A DNA stretch of 64,000 nucleotides from contig CAYFUM010000004.1 in the NCBI GenBank assembly GCA_964346475.1, positions 1 to 64,000 of the forward strand, read 5' to 3'. The DNA comes from DTU036 sp964346475. Lineage in GTDB: Bacteria > Bacillota > Clostridia > Peptostreptococcales > Acidaminobacteraceae. Both the position numbers and the translations under genes were made by a program. Under the pieces are notes generated by a model, which ran no database searches, was not told the origin of the DNA, and worked only from the letters and a program-made list of their open reading frames with translations. Positions within the stretch are counted from its first letter, which is position 1; each line of letters starts with the position of its first letter. Shown here one piece after another: positions 34,327-43,309 of this stretch.

Positions 34327-34916
34327 TGGCCTTAATACCAATCGTAATAGAAAATACACCCCAGGGTGAGCGAAGCTATGATATTTACTCAAGGCTTCTC
34401 AGGGATAGGGTACTCTTTATATCGGGAGTTATTGATGATAATCTTGCCAACTCTGTGGTTGCCCAGCTCCTCTTTCTAGAGAAGGAAGATCCCGATGCCC
34501 CTATAAATATCTATATAAATTCAGTAGGAGGCTCAGTTTCAGCCGGCTTTGCAATTCACGATACTATCAAGTTTATTAATTGCCCTGTATCTACAATTTG
34601 TGTTGGTATGGCTGCCTCCATGGGAGCCTTTCTCCTGGCCTCGGGAACCAAGGGCATGCGCTATGCCCTGCCCAACAGCGAGATTATGATCCATCAACCT
34701 CTAGGAGGGGTTCAAGGTCAGGCGGAGGATATAAGAATTACAGCTGAGCATATCTTAGAGATAAGAAAGAGACTCAACAAGCTGCTAAGCAGCTATACGG
34801 GCAAGACCCTTAAGAGAATAGAAAAGGATACTGATAGAGATAATTATCTGTCTGCCCAGGAGGCTCTGGACTATGGAATTATCGATGAGATCCTTGAAAA
34901 GAGGAAACAGTGGTAG
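34326..34916 (+). CDS. clpP: ATP-dependent Clp protease proteolytic subunit
   Basis: Serine protease that forms a double heptamer and degrades proteins fed by ClpX. The 196-residue protein has the catalytic triad Ser98 (GMAASMGA), His123 (MIHQPLGG) and Asp172 (DRDNYLS), and the N-terminal propeptide and axial loop of usual length. The start is GTG at 34326, overlapping the tig stop TAG. It overlaps clpX by seven bases. Expression is likely with tig. Confidence 0.97.
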   Translation: MALIPIVIENTPQGERSYDIYSRLLRDRVLFISGVIDDNLANSVVAQLLFLEKEDPDAPINIYINSVGGSVSAGFAIHDTIKFINCPVSTICVGMAASMGAFLLASGTKGMRYALPNSEIMIHQPLGGVQGQAEDIRITAEHILEIRKRLNKLLSSYTGKTLKRIEKDTDRDNYLSAQEALDYGIIDEILEKRKQW

Positions 34917-36121
34917 AAGAAAAAAAGAAGTGTTCCTTCTGTGGGCGGGACGAAGACCATGTTAGAGGTCTGGTTTCTTCCCCTGAGGCAGCCATCTGCG
35001 ATGAGTGTGTCCTCCAGTGCAGTGAGCTCTTTTTTGAAGACGAAAAGATCAAGGGGAGATTAGAAGCCCTTGATAGGGCTAGTCTTCCCAAGCCCCGGGA
35101 AATCAAGGATTTTCTAGATGAATATGTAATAGGTCAGGATGAGGCAAAAAAAATCCTAGCCGTGGCTGTCTATAATCACTATAAGAGAATAGAAAACACC
35201 ACCGATGTAGAGATACAAAAGAGCAACATCCTCCTCTTGGGACCCACAGGCTCTGGTAAGACCTACCTGGCCCAAACCCTGGCTAAGATCCTAGAGGTCC
35301 CCTTTGCCATGGCCGATGCGACCTCCATTACCGAGGCTGGCTATGTTGGGGACGATGTGGAAAATGTCCTGCTTAAACTCCTTCATGCTGCAGATTTTGA
35401 TGTAGAGAGTGCAGAAAGGGGTATCATCTATGTGGACGAGATCGACAAAATAGCAAGAAAGAGTGAATCCACCTCCATTACCAGGGATGTCAGTGGTGAG
35501 GGAGTCCAGCAGGCCCTGCTTAAATTAATTGAAGGCACCGTGGCTTCGGTACCACCCCAAGGGGGGAGAAAACACCCCCACCAGGAGATGATAGATATAG
35601 ATACCACTAATATCCTCTTTATCCTGGGAGGGGCCTTTGAAGGTCTAGGAGAGATTGTTGCCCGTCGCAGGGGAAGTGGGAGCCTGGGTTTCCATGCACC
35701 CATTAAGAGTAAGTCTAAAAAGGACATCTGGGGGCTTCTTAGCGATGTAGAGGGAAGGGACCTACAGCAATTCGGCCTGATACCAGAGTTTATAGGCAGG
35801 GTACCGGTTCTGGCCCCCCTTCATGAACTTGACCAGGAAGCTTTAGAAAAAATCCTTACCCAGCCAAAAAATGCCCTACTAAAACAATATGAAGCACTTT
35901 TTTCCATGGATGAGATTAGCCTTAGCCTGGATGATGAAGCTATTAAAGAAATTGCTGCCAAAGCTGTAAGCCGAGGTGCAGGGGCTCGAGGACTCAAACA
36001 TATCCTAGAAAAACTAATGCTGGAGTATATGTTTGAATACCCAAGCCTTGAGGGTGTAGATAAGCTCCACCTTACTAAAAAAGAAGTTGATGAAAAACTC
36101 GAAACCAAGGAGGCGTTATGA
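34910..36121 (+). CDS. clpX: ATP-dependent Clp protease ATPase subunit ClpX
   Basis: AAA+ unfoldase partner of ClpP. The 403-residue protein has the N-terminal zinc-binding domain (KCSFCGRDEDHV and ICDECVLQC), Walker A GPTGSGKTYLAQTLAK near residue 111, Walker B IIYVDEIDKI, an arginine-finger region GRVPVLAPL, and the sensor 2 motif GARGLKHILE. The ClpP-binding loop reads LGF around residue 263. Start GTG at 34910 with GAGGAAAC upstream. It continues into lon through a 4-base overlap. Length is typical (about 410-425). Confidence 0.97.
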   Translation: MVEEKKKCSFCGRDEDHVRGLVSSPEAAICDECVLQCSELFFEDEKIKGRLEALDRASLPKPREIKDFLDEYVIGQDEAKKILAVAVYNHYKRIENTTDVEIQKSNILLLGPTGSGKTYLAQTLAKILEVPFAMADATSITEAGYVGDDVENVLLKLLHAADFDVESAERGIIYVDEIDKIARKSESTSITRDVSGEGVQQALLKLIEGTVASVPPQGGRKHPHQEMIDIDTTNILFILGGAFEGLGEIVARRRGSGSLGFHAPIKSKSKKDIWGLLSDVEGRDLQQFGLIPEFIGRVPVLAPLHELDQEALEKILTQPKNALLKQYEALFSMDEISLSLDDEAIKEIAAKAVSRGAGARGLKHILEKLMLEYMFEYPSLEGVDKLHLTKKEVDEKLETKEAL

Positions 36122-38418
36122 GAAAAACAATACCATTAATACCTCTTCGGGGACTTATTATATTTCCCTACATGGTCCTTTACTTTGATGTAGGGAGGGA
36201 AAAAAGTATAGCAGCCCTGGAAGAGGCTATGGTCAGGGACCAGCTTATCTTTTTGACTACTCAAAAGGATATGGACGTTGAGGATCCCTTTGAGGGAGAC
36301 TACTATCACTATGGCACAGTTGCCAAGATAAAACAGATGTTAAAGCTACCTGGAGATGCGGTTAGGGTGCTGGTAGAAGGCCAGCAAAGAGCCAAGGTAG
36401 TTGACTTTACCAAGGAAGAAAACTTTATTGAAGTTGACTATCTACTCCTGGAAGATGAGGTTGAAGATGACCTGGAGAGCAAGGCTCTGGAAAGAAGTAT
36501 CAAGGAGACCTTTAAGGAGTACTCCCAGATTTCCAACAGGATTTCTCCCGAGGTTACCAGCTCCCTGGCGGGGGTGGATGAACCGGGGCGTTTTGCTGAC
36601 CTGATTATTCCCCAGCTCAATATAAGTATCAATGACAAGCAGGGCCTACTAGAGACTCTGAATACCAAGCATAGGCTATTTAAGCTTTATAGACACCTGC
36701 TCCAAGAGGTGGAAATAGTAGAGCTAGAGAAGGACCTTAGTGATAAGGTCAAAGAGCAGATGAATAAATCCCAGAAGGAATACTTTCTCAGGGAACAAAT
36801 GAGAATTATCCAGCAGGAACTGGGAGATGAAGAGGATATTGCCAGTGAGGCTGATAAGCTCACCAAAAGACTAAAAAAACTCAGGCTTAAAAAAGACATC
36901 CAGGAGAAGATGGAAAAAGAGATTGAAAAATACTCAAGACTAAATCCCTCCTCCCCTGAAGCGGCGGTATCCCGCAGCTATATTGATTGGATTTTGGATT
37001 TGCCTTGGAACAAGCAGAGCAAGGAGCAGATTGACCTGCCCCACGCAAGAAATGTCCTGGACGAGGACCACTATGGCTTGGAGAAGGTCAAGGAAAGGGT
37101 CCTTGAATATCTGGCTGTAAGAAAGCTAACAGGTAGTATGAAGGGCCCCATCATATGTCTAGTGGGACCTCCGGGAGTGGGTAAGACCTCCATCGCTTCA
37201 AGTATTGCTAGAAGTGTCAACAGGAAATTTATCAGGATGAGTCTGGGTGGTGTCAGGGACGAAGCTGAGATTAGGGGCCACAGAAGGACTTATATTGGGG
37301 CAATTCCCGGTAGGATAATGACCCATATCAAGGAAAGCGGAGTAAAAAATCCTCTCTTTCTTTTTGATGAAATTGACAAGATAGGCTCTGATTTTAGAGG
37401 GGATCCAGCCTCGGCTCTCTTGGAGGTTCTAGATCCAGAGCAAAACAAGAGTTTTCAAGACCACTATCTGGAAATTCCCTTTGACCTTTCCAAGGTCATG
37501 TTTATTACTACTGCCAATACCACTGCTACAATTCCCAGACCCCTTTTAGATAGGATGGAGGTAATTGATATTACAGGCTATACCCTTTTTGAAAAGGAGC
37601 AGATAGCCATCAAGTATCTAATTCCAAAACAACAGAAGGAAAATGGCCTGGAAAAGGCAGATATCAAGTTCTCTAAAGAGGGGCTCAGGACCCTGATAGA
37701 GGGCTACACTAGGGAGTCCGGTGTTAGGGAGCTTGAGAGGAAGATAGGTACCATCTGTAGAAAGATAGCTATAGAGGTGGTGGAAACTAAAAAAGACAAG
37801 TTTTTAGTTTCCAAGACCGCCCTCTCAAAATATCTTGGTGAAGCCCCCTACAGACCAGATGAACTGGAAAAAGAGGATAGGGTAGGCCTGGTCAATGGTC
37901 TAGCCTGGACCAGTGTGGGTGGAGATACCCTGGAGATAGAGGTAAATATTTCTCCTGGTAAGGGCAGTCTATCTCTGACTGGCCAGCTAGGAGATGTTAT
38001 GAAGGAGTCAGCCCAGGCAGGCCTTAGCTACATTAAGAGCCAGGCCGGGGAGCTGGATATAGCCAGCGACTTCTTTGCTAAAAATGATATCCATGTCCAT
38101 GTTCCAGCAGGAGCTATACCCAAGGATGGCCCCAGCGCTGGTATTACCATGGCTACAGCTATGGCCTCGGCCATAACAGGTAGGAAGGTAGACCATACCC
38201 TGGCTATGACAGGGGAGATTACCCTTAGAGGCAGGGTTCTAGCCATTGGTGGCCTCAAGGAAAAACTCCTGGCTGCCAAGAGGCGAGGTATAAAAAGAGT
38301 CCTCATACCCAGTGATAATGAGAGAACTCTAAAGGAAGTTCCATTGGAAATTAAAAAGGATTTAAAGATTATTCCTGTTTCATCCATGGATAGGGTTTTA
38401 AAGGAGGCTTTGAAGTGA
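36118..38418 (+). CDS. lon: ATP-dependent protease Lon
   Basis: Homohexameric AAA+ serine protease for misfolded and regulatory proteins. The 766-residue protein has the N-terminal substrate domain (1-300), Walker A GPPGVGKTSIASSIA near residue 347, Walker B LFLFDEIDKI, and the C-terminal protease domain with catalytic Ser673 (PKDGPSAG) and Lys716 (GGLKEKLL). Start ATG overlaps clpX with AAGGAGG upstream. Family lengths are 770-810. No HrcA or CtsR-type operator was recognised in the upstream spacer. Confidence 0.97.
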   Translation: MRKTIPLIPLRGLIIFPYMVLYFDVGREKSIAALEEAMVRDQLIFLTTQKDMDVEDPFEGDYYHYGTVAKIKQMLKLPGDAVRVLVEGQQRAKVVDFTKEENFIEVDYLLLEDEVEDDLESKALERSIKETFKEYSQISNRISPEVTSSLAGVDEPGRFADLIIPQLNISINDKQGLLETLNTKHRLFKLYRHLLQEVEIVELEKDLSDKVKEQMNKSQKEYFLREQMRIIQQELGDEEDIASEADKLTKRLKKLRLKKDIQEKMEKEIEKYSRLNPSSPEAAVSRSYIDWILDLPWNKQSKEQIDLPHARNVLDEDHYGLEKVKERVLEYLAVRKLTGSMKGPIICLVGPPGVGKTSIASSIARSVNRKFIRMSLGGVRDEAEIRGHRRTYIGAIPGRIMTHIKESGVKNPLFLFDEIDKIGSDFRGDPASALLEVLDPEQNKSFQDHYLEIPFDLSKVMFITTANTTATIPRPLLDRMEVIDITGYTLFEKEQIAIKYLIPKQQKENGLEKADIKFSKEGLRTLIEGYTRESGVRELERKIGTICRKIAIEVVETKKDKFLVSKTALSKYLGEAPYRPDELEKEDRVGLVNGLAWTSVGGDTLEIEVNISPGKGSLSLTGQLGDVMKESAQAGLSYIKSQAGELDIASDFFAKNDIHVHVPAGAIPKDGPSAGITMATAMASAITGRKVDHTLAMTGEITLRGRVLAIGGLKEKLLAAKRRGIKRVLIPSDNERTLKEVPLEIKKDLKIIPVSSMDRVLKEALK

Positions 38419-39035
38419 AAATCACTTCCGCCGAATTTTTAGGTAGCGCCGTGGGGGAAGCTCAATTCCCCCCCGATGACCTACCTGAGATTGCCCTTGT
38501 TGGTAGGTCCAATGTGGGAAAGAGCTCCCTTCTTAACTATCTTCTTAATAGAAAGAGCCTGGCCAGGACCAGTTCAACACCTGGCAAGACTCAAACTATT
38601 AATTTTTATGAGATAAACGGTAGTTTTCGTTTTGTTGATCTACCTGGCTATGGCTACGCCAAGGTTTCCAAGGCAGAAAAAGCCAAGTGGGCTAGCTTTA
38701 TAGAGCGCTATTTGAGTTCTAGACAGGGCCTAATTGAAATCATGCTCCTTGTGGATATAAGAAGAAAACTGGGAGAAGAGGACTATCAGATGCTAGAATA
38801 CATCAGGGCCCTAGATTTTGAGGGCAGGGTCATTCTAACCAAAATAGATAAGTTAAACCAGTCCCAGATAGTCAGGGCAAGAAGGGAAGTATCTGAGGCA
38901 CTAGGTATTCCTCTAGATAGGGTCTTCATTATCAGTAACCTTAAATCGAAGGGTAAGTACCCTCTATGGGAGGATATAAATAGACTATTTAAGTCTAAAG
39001 GACTAGACATTTCCCTGGAGCGCCAGAATGCTTAG
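38415..39035 (+). CDS. engB: Ribosome biogenesis GTP-binding protein EngB/YsxC
   Basis: Essential-type GTPase that acts in late 50S ribosome assembly. The 206-residue protein has the G1 loop GRSNVGKSSLLN near residue 32, G3 DLPGYG, and G4 TKIDK near residue 141. Start GTG at 38415 overlaps the lon stop. The lon-engB pair is a usual Firmicute arrangement (ysxC after lonA). It overlaps the next gene by 8 bases. Confidence 0.96.
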   Translation: MKITSAEFLGSAVGEAQFPPDDLPEIALVGRSNVGKSSLLNYLLNRKSLARTSSTPGKTQTINFYEINGSFRFVDLPGYGYAKVSKAEKAKWASFIERYLSSRQGLIEIMLLVDIRRKLGEEDYQMLEYIRALDFEGRVILTKIDKLNQSQIVRARREVSEALGIPLDRVFIISNLKSKGKYPLWEDINRLFKSKGLDISLERQNA

Positions 39036-39978
39036 GACCACCCTTGCCTACATAGTTATGGAGGGGAGAGTCCTCATGCTCCATAGAAATAAGAGAAAAG
39101 ATGATATCCACTACGGTAAATATGTAGGACCTGGGGGAAAACTTGAAAGGGGAGAGAGTCCCCACCAGTGTATGGTAAGGGAAGTTTTTGAAGAAACTGG
39201 GCTTAGGGTCCTTGAAGATGAGCTGGTTGGAACCATATTTTTTCCCAACTTTGATGGAGAAAATGATATTTATAGCTATGTCTACAGGGTGGATAGGGCT
39301 GAGGGGGAACTTTTAGCCAACCACGAGGGGGAACCATCCTGGGTAGATCTGGAAAGAGTTGAGGATCTCTCCCTCTGGGAGGGCGATAGGATCTTTCTTC
39401 CCTGGATTTTGGAAGAGGGGCTATTTTTTCAGGCCATCTTCTACTATGAAGGGGGAGTTTTTAAAAATTATAAGGTAAAATTTGGAGGAACGATGAACCA
39501 GAAAGTTAGACTTAGCCTGGAGAGTGGCCAGGACATTATTATTGAGCTCTATCCCGATATAGCCCCTAAGACGGTGGAGAATTTTCTACACTTGGTTGAC
39601 AAGGGCTTCTATGATGGCCTAGGCTTCCACAGGATTATCCCAGGCTTTATGATTCAAGGGGGCTGTCCCGAGGGTAGCGGTATGGGAGGACCAGGCTATG
39701 GAATCCCAGGTGAGTTTAAGAGCAACGGTTTTGAGAATAACCTAAAGCACGAAAGAGGAGTTATCAGCATGGCCAGGAGCATGATGCCAGATTCAGCCGG
39801 CAGCCAGTTCTTTATCATGCACAAGGATGCTAGCCATCTAGATGGTGAGTATGCCGCCTTTGGCAGGGTTATTGAAGGAATGGAAGAGGTGGACAGGATA
39901 GCCCAAGTAGAAACGGGCCCCCAGGATAAACCATTGGAACCCGTTATTATAGCCAGGATGGACCTTATGGAGGAGTAA
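39028..39978 (+). CDS. In-frame fusion of Nudix hydrolase (MutT-like) and cyclophilin peptidyl-prolyl isomerase
   Basis: A single open frame of 316 residues joining two enzymes. Residues 1-155 form a Nudix domain with a complete Nudix box (GGKLERGESPHQCMVREVFEETGL, with the pattern G-x5-E-x7-REVFEETG), of the 8-oxo-dGTP-diphosphatase-like kind. Residues 156-316 form a cyclophilin with FHRIIPGFMIQGG and GSQFFIM. At the junction GGAGGAACG stands before an in-frame ATG (39493), i.e. an internal ribosome binding site and start for a stand-alone 161-residue cyclophilin. The Nudix part ends where free-standing MutT-like proteins usually end. So a stop codon seems to have been lost; both a fusion and a separate cyclophilin may be made. 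It overlaps engB by eight bases and ends at a strong terminator. Confidence 0.85.
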   Translation: MLRTTLAYIVMEGRVLMLHRNKRKDDIHYGKYVGPGGKLERGESPHQCMVREVFEETGLRVLEDELVGTIFFPNFDGENDIYSYVYRVDRAEGELLANHEGEPSWVDLERVEDLSLWEGDRIFLPWILEEGLFFQAIFYYEGGVFKNYKVKFGGTMNQKVRLSLESGQDIIIELYPDIAPKTVENFLHLVDKGFYDGLGFHRIIPGFMIQGGCPEGSGMGGPGYGIPGEFKSNGFENNLKHERGVISMARSMMPDSAGSQFFIMHKDASHLDGEYAAFGRVIEGMEEVDRIAQVETGPQDKPLEPVIIARMDLMEE

Positions 39979-39990
39979 TCCTCCTTTTTT
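39969..39990 (+). terminator. Terminator after Nudix-cyclophilin gene
   Basis: Stem GGAGGA/TCCTCC (39969-39974 with 39979-39984), loop GTAA which contains the stop codon, followed by six T. Confidence 0.85.
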
Positions 39991-39992
39991 AT

Positions 39993-42038
39993 TTAATAGA
40001 GACTGTAGAGCATTTTGGCATAGTCAGGATAGGGATAATCCTGGCTTGGCAGTAGGTCCTCGATATCCTCGGCGTGGAGTCTGAGCCTCAGCAAGCTGGA
40101 GTCTATTCTCCCTGAGAAATCCCTAGCGATTTTCTCGGGGTTTTTTTCTTCAAGGCAATCGGCCAACTTTTCTTCTAGTCTATTTAAGTCCATAAGAGTC
40201 CTCTTATAAAGATCCAGGTGGCTATTTAAAAGATCCTTAAAGTCCCTGTCAATTTCAGCCAATTTACTGACTTTAAATATCTCTTCTCTAAAGCTGGGGA
40301 GTAGGTCCCTCTTAATCATGGATTTAATTATTTTAGCCTCACTTAGTTTGGTATTGACATACTGGCTATAAAGGATGGAACTTCTGGCCTGGAGTTCCTC
40401 CTTTGAAAGGACTCCCGTCTTCTCAAACATCTCCAGACTTTCCTGGGAAAGGAGAGCTGGAATGCACTCCAGATAGCTGGCAGGACTTGGAAGTCCTCTT
40501 TTCTGGGCTTCTTTAAGCCAGTCCTCACTATAGCCATCGCCTTCATAAAGGATGTCCTTAGACTCATTTAGCTTTACAGCCAGGTAAGAGAAGGCCTGGT
40601 CCTGGGGGGAATCGAGTTTTGCTAGATCTCTATGAAATTCCTCCAAGACCCTGGAAAGGCCAGCCAGGAGACTTATGTTTAGCATGGCTGCGGACCTGGA
40701 GGCTCCCAGCATCCTGACTTCAAACTTATTACCAGTAAAGGCTATAGGGGAGGTCCTGTTCCTGTCAGTGCTATCTGCAGGGAAATCTGCCAGCTGGGGA
40801 AGAGAGAGTTCCCTACTATCTGAGTCCAGACAGCGCTCACCCAGTAGGTCTCCAAGGGTGGCATGAAGCTCTTCTCCTAGATAGACTGATACTACTGATG
40901 GTGGGGCCTCATAGCCTCCCAGACGGTGGTCGTTGCCGGCATCACTGCTAGCAAGTCTAAGCAAGGTGGCATGGCGTTTGGCCACAAGGATAAAGGCAGT
41001 GAGAAAGACGAGAAATCTCAGATTTTCTCTAGGTGAGTCTCCGGGCTCCAGCAGGTTTACCCCGCTGCTGGTAAGAAAGGAGATGTTATTGTGTTTTCCT
41101 GAGCCATTTATACCCTCATAGGGTTTTTCATGGAGTAGACAGACCAGGCCGTGCTCGCTGGCTTTTTGCTGGAGGACGTCCATGACAATCATGTTTTGAT
41201 CGATAGCCAGGCTGGCTATTTCCTGGTGGGCCACTATTTCAAATTGGCTAGGTGCTGACTCATTGTGTTCACACTGGGCGTAGATACCCAGCTTCCAGAG
41301 CTCTTGGTTGACATCCTGCATAAAGCGGCTGACCTTGGTGGGTATACTTCCCAGATAGTGGTCTTCAAACTCTTGACCCTTGGGGGGAGGACTGCCAAGA
41401 AGGGTTCTACCTGTGTAGACCAGGTCGGGTCTTTTTTCATAGTAGTCCTTTCTTATTAGGAAATACTCCTGCTCTAGGCCAATCATGGGCTTGACCCCCT
41501 TGAGCTCTTTTTCTCCCAGCAGGTGGAGGAGTTTTGTTGCACTGGAATTAAAGCTGTCCACAGCCCTTAGAAGGGGGCTTTTTAAATCCAGCTGGTCTCC
41601 TCTATAGGAAATAAAGATACTGGGGATGTAGAGCACATGGCCACGTATGAAGGCAAAGGAACTTATATCCCAGTAGGTAAAGCCTCTGGCTTCAAAGGTT
41701 GCTCTCAGTCCCCCTGTGGGAAAACTGGAGCCATCGGTTTCGCCCTTAATTAGAGCAGAGCCAGAAAAATGGAGCAGGGGGAGTTCATCCTCCTGGGTTA
41801 AAAAGGTGTTATGCTTCTCTGCACTGTGGCCGGTTAAGGGGATGAACCAGTGGCTGTAGTGGCTGGCACCATTGTCCAGGGCCCAGTTTTTCATGGCGTG
41901 GGCCATGGCATCAGCGGTTTCCCTGTCCATAAGAGTCTCTCTGTAGAGGGCAGTTTTCCATTTCTTATATATGGGGCTGGGGAGTCTTTTTTTCATCTCC
42001 CTGCGATTAAATTGTAGGCTACCAAAGTTTTCTAACAT
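39993..42038 (-). CDS. glnN: Glutamine synthetase type III
   Basis: ATP-dependent ligase of ammonia and glutamate to glutamine, of the large GSIII class (about 700 residues; here 681). Readable features are the N-terminal region with FPTGGLRATFEARGFT, the catalytic GLEQEYFLI (metal-binding glutamates, near residue 206), NGSGKHNNISF in mid-protein and EVRMLGASRSAAM near residue 445, followed by a helical tail. It stands after the two DUF3841 genes behind a terminator, so it likely has its own promoter. No GlnR site was recognised. The gene has ordinary codon use. Confidence 0.96.
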   Translation of the reverse strand: MLENFGSLQFNRREMKKRLPSPIYKKWKTALYRETLMDRETADAMAHAMKNWALDNGASHYSHWFIPLTGHSAEKHNTFLTQEDELPLLHFSGSALIKGETDGSSFPTGGLRATFEARGFTYWDISSFAFIRGHVLYIPSIFISYRGDQLDLKSPLLRAVDSFNSSATKLLHLLGEKELKGVKPMIGLEQEYFLIRKDYYEKRPDLVYTGRTLLGSPPPKGQEFEDHYLGSIPTKVSRFMQDVNQELWKLGIYAQCEHNESAPSQFEIVAHQEIASLAIDQNMIVMDVLQQKASEHGLVCLLHEKPYEGINGSGKHNNISFLTSSGVNLLEPGDSPRENLRFLVFLTAFILVAKRHATLLRLASSDAGNDHRLGGYEAPPSVVSVYLGEELHATLGDLLGERCLDSDSRELSLPQLADFPADSTDRNRTSPIAFTGNKFEVRMLGASRSAAMLNISLLAGLSRVLEEFHRDLAKLDSPQDQAFSYLAVKLNESKDILYEGDGYSEDWLKEAQKRGLPSPASYLECIPALLSQESLEMFEKTGVLSKEELQARSSILYSQYVNTKLSEAKIIKSMIKRDLLPSFREEIFKVSKLAEIDRDFKDLLNSHLDLYKRTLMDLNRLEEKLADCLEEKNPEKIARDFSGRIDSSLLRLRLHAEDIEDLLPSQDYPYPDYAKMLYSLY

Positions 42039-42089
42039 GGCCTTCTCCTTCTATATCAGTATTACAGAGAGTTTACCAGTAAAATGGGT

Positions 42090-42116
42090 AAAAAAAAAGC
42101 CCTAATCTTTTGGGCT
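42090..42116 (-). terminator. Terminator after second DUF3841 gene
   Basis: On the minus strand AGCCC-AAAAGATTA-GGGCT followed by a run of eight or nine T (plus 42090-42098). The stem is only five bp. Confidence 0.7.
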
Positions 42117-42120
42117 CCTT

Positions 42121-42684
42121 TTAGTCTATGGATAGGATCCACTTTTTTTCAATTTGCCAGAGGGCAGCCTGGTAGTCTTTATCAGGGTCAATATCTTCTT
42201 CAAAGAGTCTATCCCAGCTCTTTACTACCCTTTGTTTTAATAGGGGATAGAAACTGGTCAAGTAAATATCCTGCTCCCTAGCTATCCCCTGTCTTTTAAG
42301 CTCAGCCTGGAAACTGGCCAGATCTTCCTCGTCTTTTTCAAGGTAGGCCAGGTTTTGAATCCTGTTCCACTTATAGGCTGAAAAGAGGATGACTTGGTCT
42401 AGGTCAACTTCTAGTCTTATTATTTTACTTCCAGGATACTTCTCAACATATCTGGGATCAGTAAAAAGCCAGATAGGATACCGGGCATCCCGGGGTTTTT
42501 CTACATACCTAGGAGCTTTCATTATAAACCAGTTATAGGCAGCGAGAAAAATAGAGGAGAGCTCATCATATTTTTTCTCTATAAACTCTTTTTTTACCAG
42601 GTAGAGGTCCTCTTTTTCCAGGGTATTTATCACTATATCACTCTGGGAGGTGTAGAGAATTAATTTTCCATTATTTGTTTCCAT
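42121..42684 (-). CDS. DUF3841 domain protein, downstream copy
   Basis: A 187-residue soluble protein of the DUF3841 kind. It shares with its upstream neighbour the layout YLVKKEFIEKKY...YNWF, YPIWLFTDPRY, TIIRLEVDLDQVILFSAYKWNRI in overall order (residues 28-115), and SFYPLLKQRVVKSWDRLFE, then ALWQIEKKWI at the end. The ATG at 42684 follows AGGAGG; a longer in-frame extension has no site. A terminator follows its stop. Function is unknown. Its similarity to the upstream gene indicates tandem duplication. Confidence 0.82.
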   Translation of the reverse strand: METNNGKLILYTSQSDIVINTLEKEDLYLVKKEFIEKKYDELSSIFLAAYNWFIMKAPRYVEKPRDARYPIWLFTDPRYVEKYPGSKIIRLEVDLDQVILFSAYKWNRIQNLAYLEKDEEDLASFQAELKRQGIAREQDIYLTSFYPLLKQRVVKSWDRLFEEDIDPDKDYQAALWQIEKKWILSID

Positions 42685-42692
42685 ACGTCCTC

Positions 42693-43265
42693 CTAACCTT
42701 CTAGAATGTCTACCACCCAGTCCTTTTTTATTTCCCACAGGGTAGCTTGCATTAGAGGGTTTTCTCCCTTGTCATCAAAAAGCCTGGTCCAGCTAGCTAG
42801 GATTTTTTGTTTGAGTAGGGGGTAGAAGTTACCCAAATCCCCAGAAACCAGGGCTGCCTCATTGGTGATGCCATACCTTTCTAGCTCCAGATTATGTCTT
42901 TTTTCATCCTCCCTATCCAGGGGTAGGTAGAAGTGGTTGACAACATAGCCCCAGCGGTTGGCGTCAAAGTAGACCACCTTGTCCTGGTCAACCTCCAGGG
43001 TAAGAATAAGGGTGTCCTCGGTGGGCTGGAGCATAAAATCAGAGCTTGTGGATAGCCAGATGGGATAATTGACCCCTGGGGGCCTTGCAACTATCTTTGA
43101 AGCCTGGCTAGTATACCAGTCATAGAGCTTTAGATAGTAGTCACTCATATCACCCATTTTTTCGGTTATATATTCTTTTTTAACCCTGTAGACCCCCTGG
43201 TCTTCCAGGTCGCTTAGAATATTTTTATTTTGTCTAGTCCAGAGTTGCACTTTTTTAGTCTTCAT
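42693..43265 (-). CDS. DUF3841 domain protein, upstream copy
   Basis: A 190-residue protein, paralog of the next gene. Parallel blocks include YRVKKEYITEKMGDM, LYDWYTSQA, NYPIWLSTSSDF, LEVDQDKVVYFDANRWGY, NFYPLLKQKILASWTRLFD and ATLWEIKKDWVVD. Two ATG codons are adjacent (43268 and 43265); the AGAGG site is better placed for the second. Eight bases separate the two genes. No catalytic motif is obvious; conserved Trp and acidic residues suggest a ligand-binding or small-molecule-modifying role. It follows the terminator of the FAH gene. Confidence 0.82.
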   Translation of the reverse strand: MKTKKVQLWTRQNKNILSDLEDQGVYRVKKEYITEKMGDMSDYYLKLYDWYTSQASKIVARPPGVNYPIWLSTSSDFMLQPTEDTLILTLEVDQDKVVYFDANRWGYVVNHFYLPLDREDEKRHNLELERYGITNEAALVSGDLGNFYPLLKQKILASWTRLFDDKGENPLMQATLWEIKKDWVVDILEG

Positions 43266-43287
43266 CATAACCTCTGCTTCTTAGAGA

Positions 43288-43309
43288 AAATAGCCCCTAG
43301 AGGCTATTT
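43288..43309 (-). terminator. Terminator after FAH-family gene
   Basis: Perfect 8-bp stem AAATAGCC/GGCTATTT (43288-43295 with 43302-43309), six-base loop, followed on the minus strand by TTTTCTC. It separates the dnaD-to-FAH operon from the DUF3841 pair. Confidence 0.8.
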
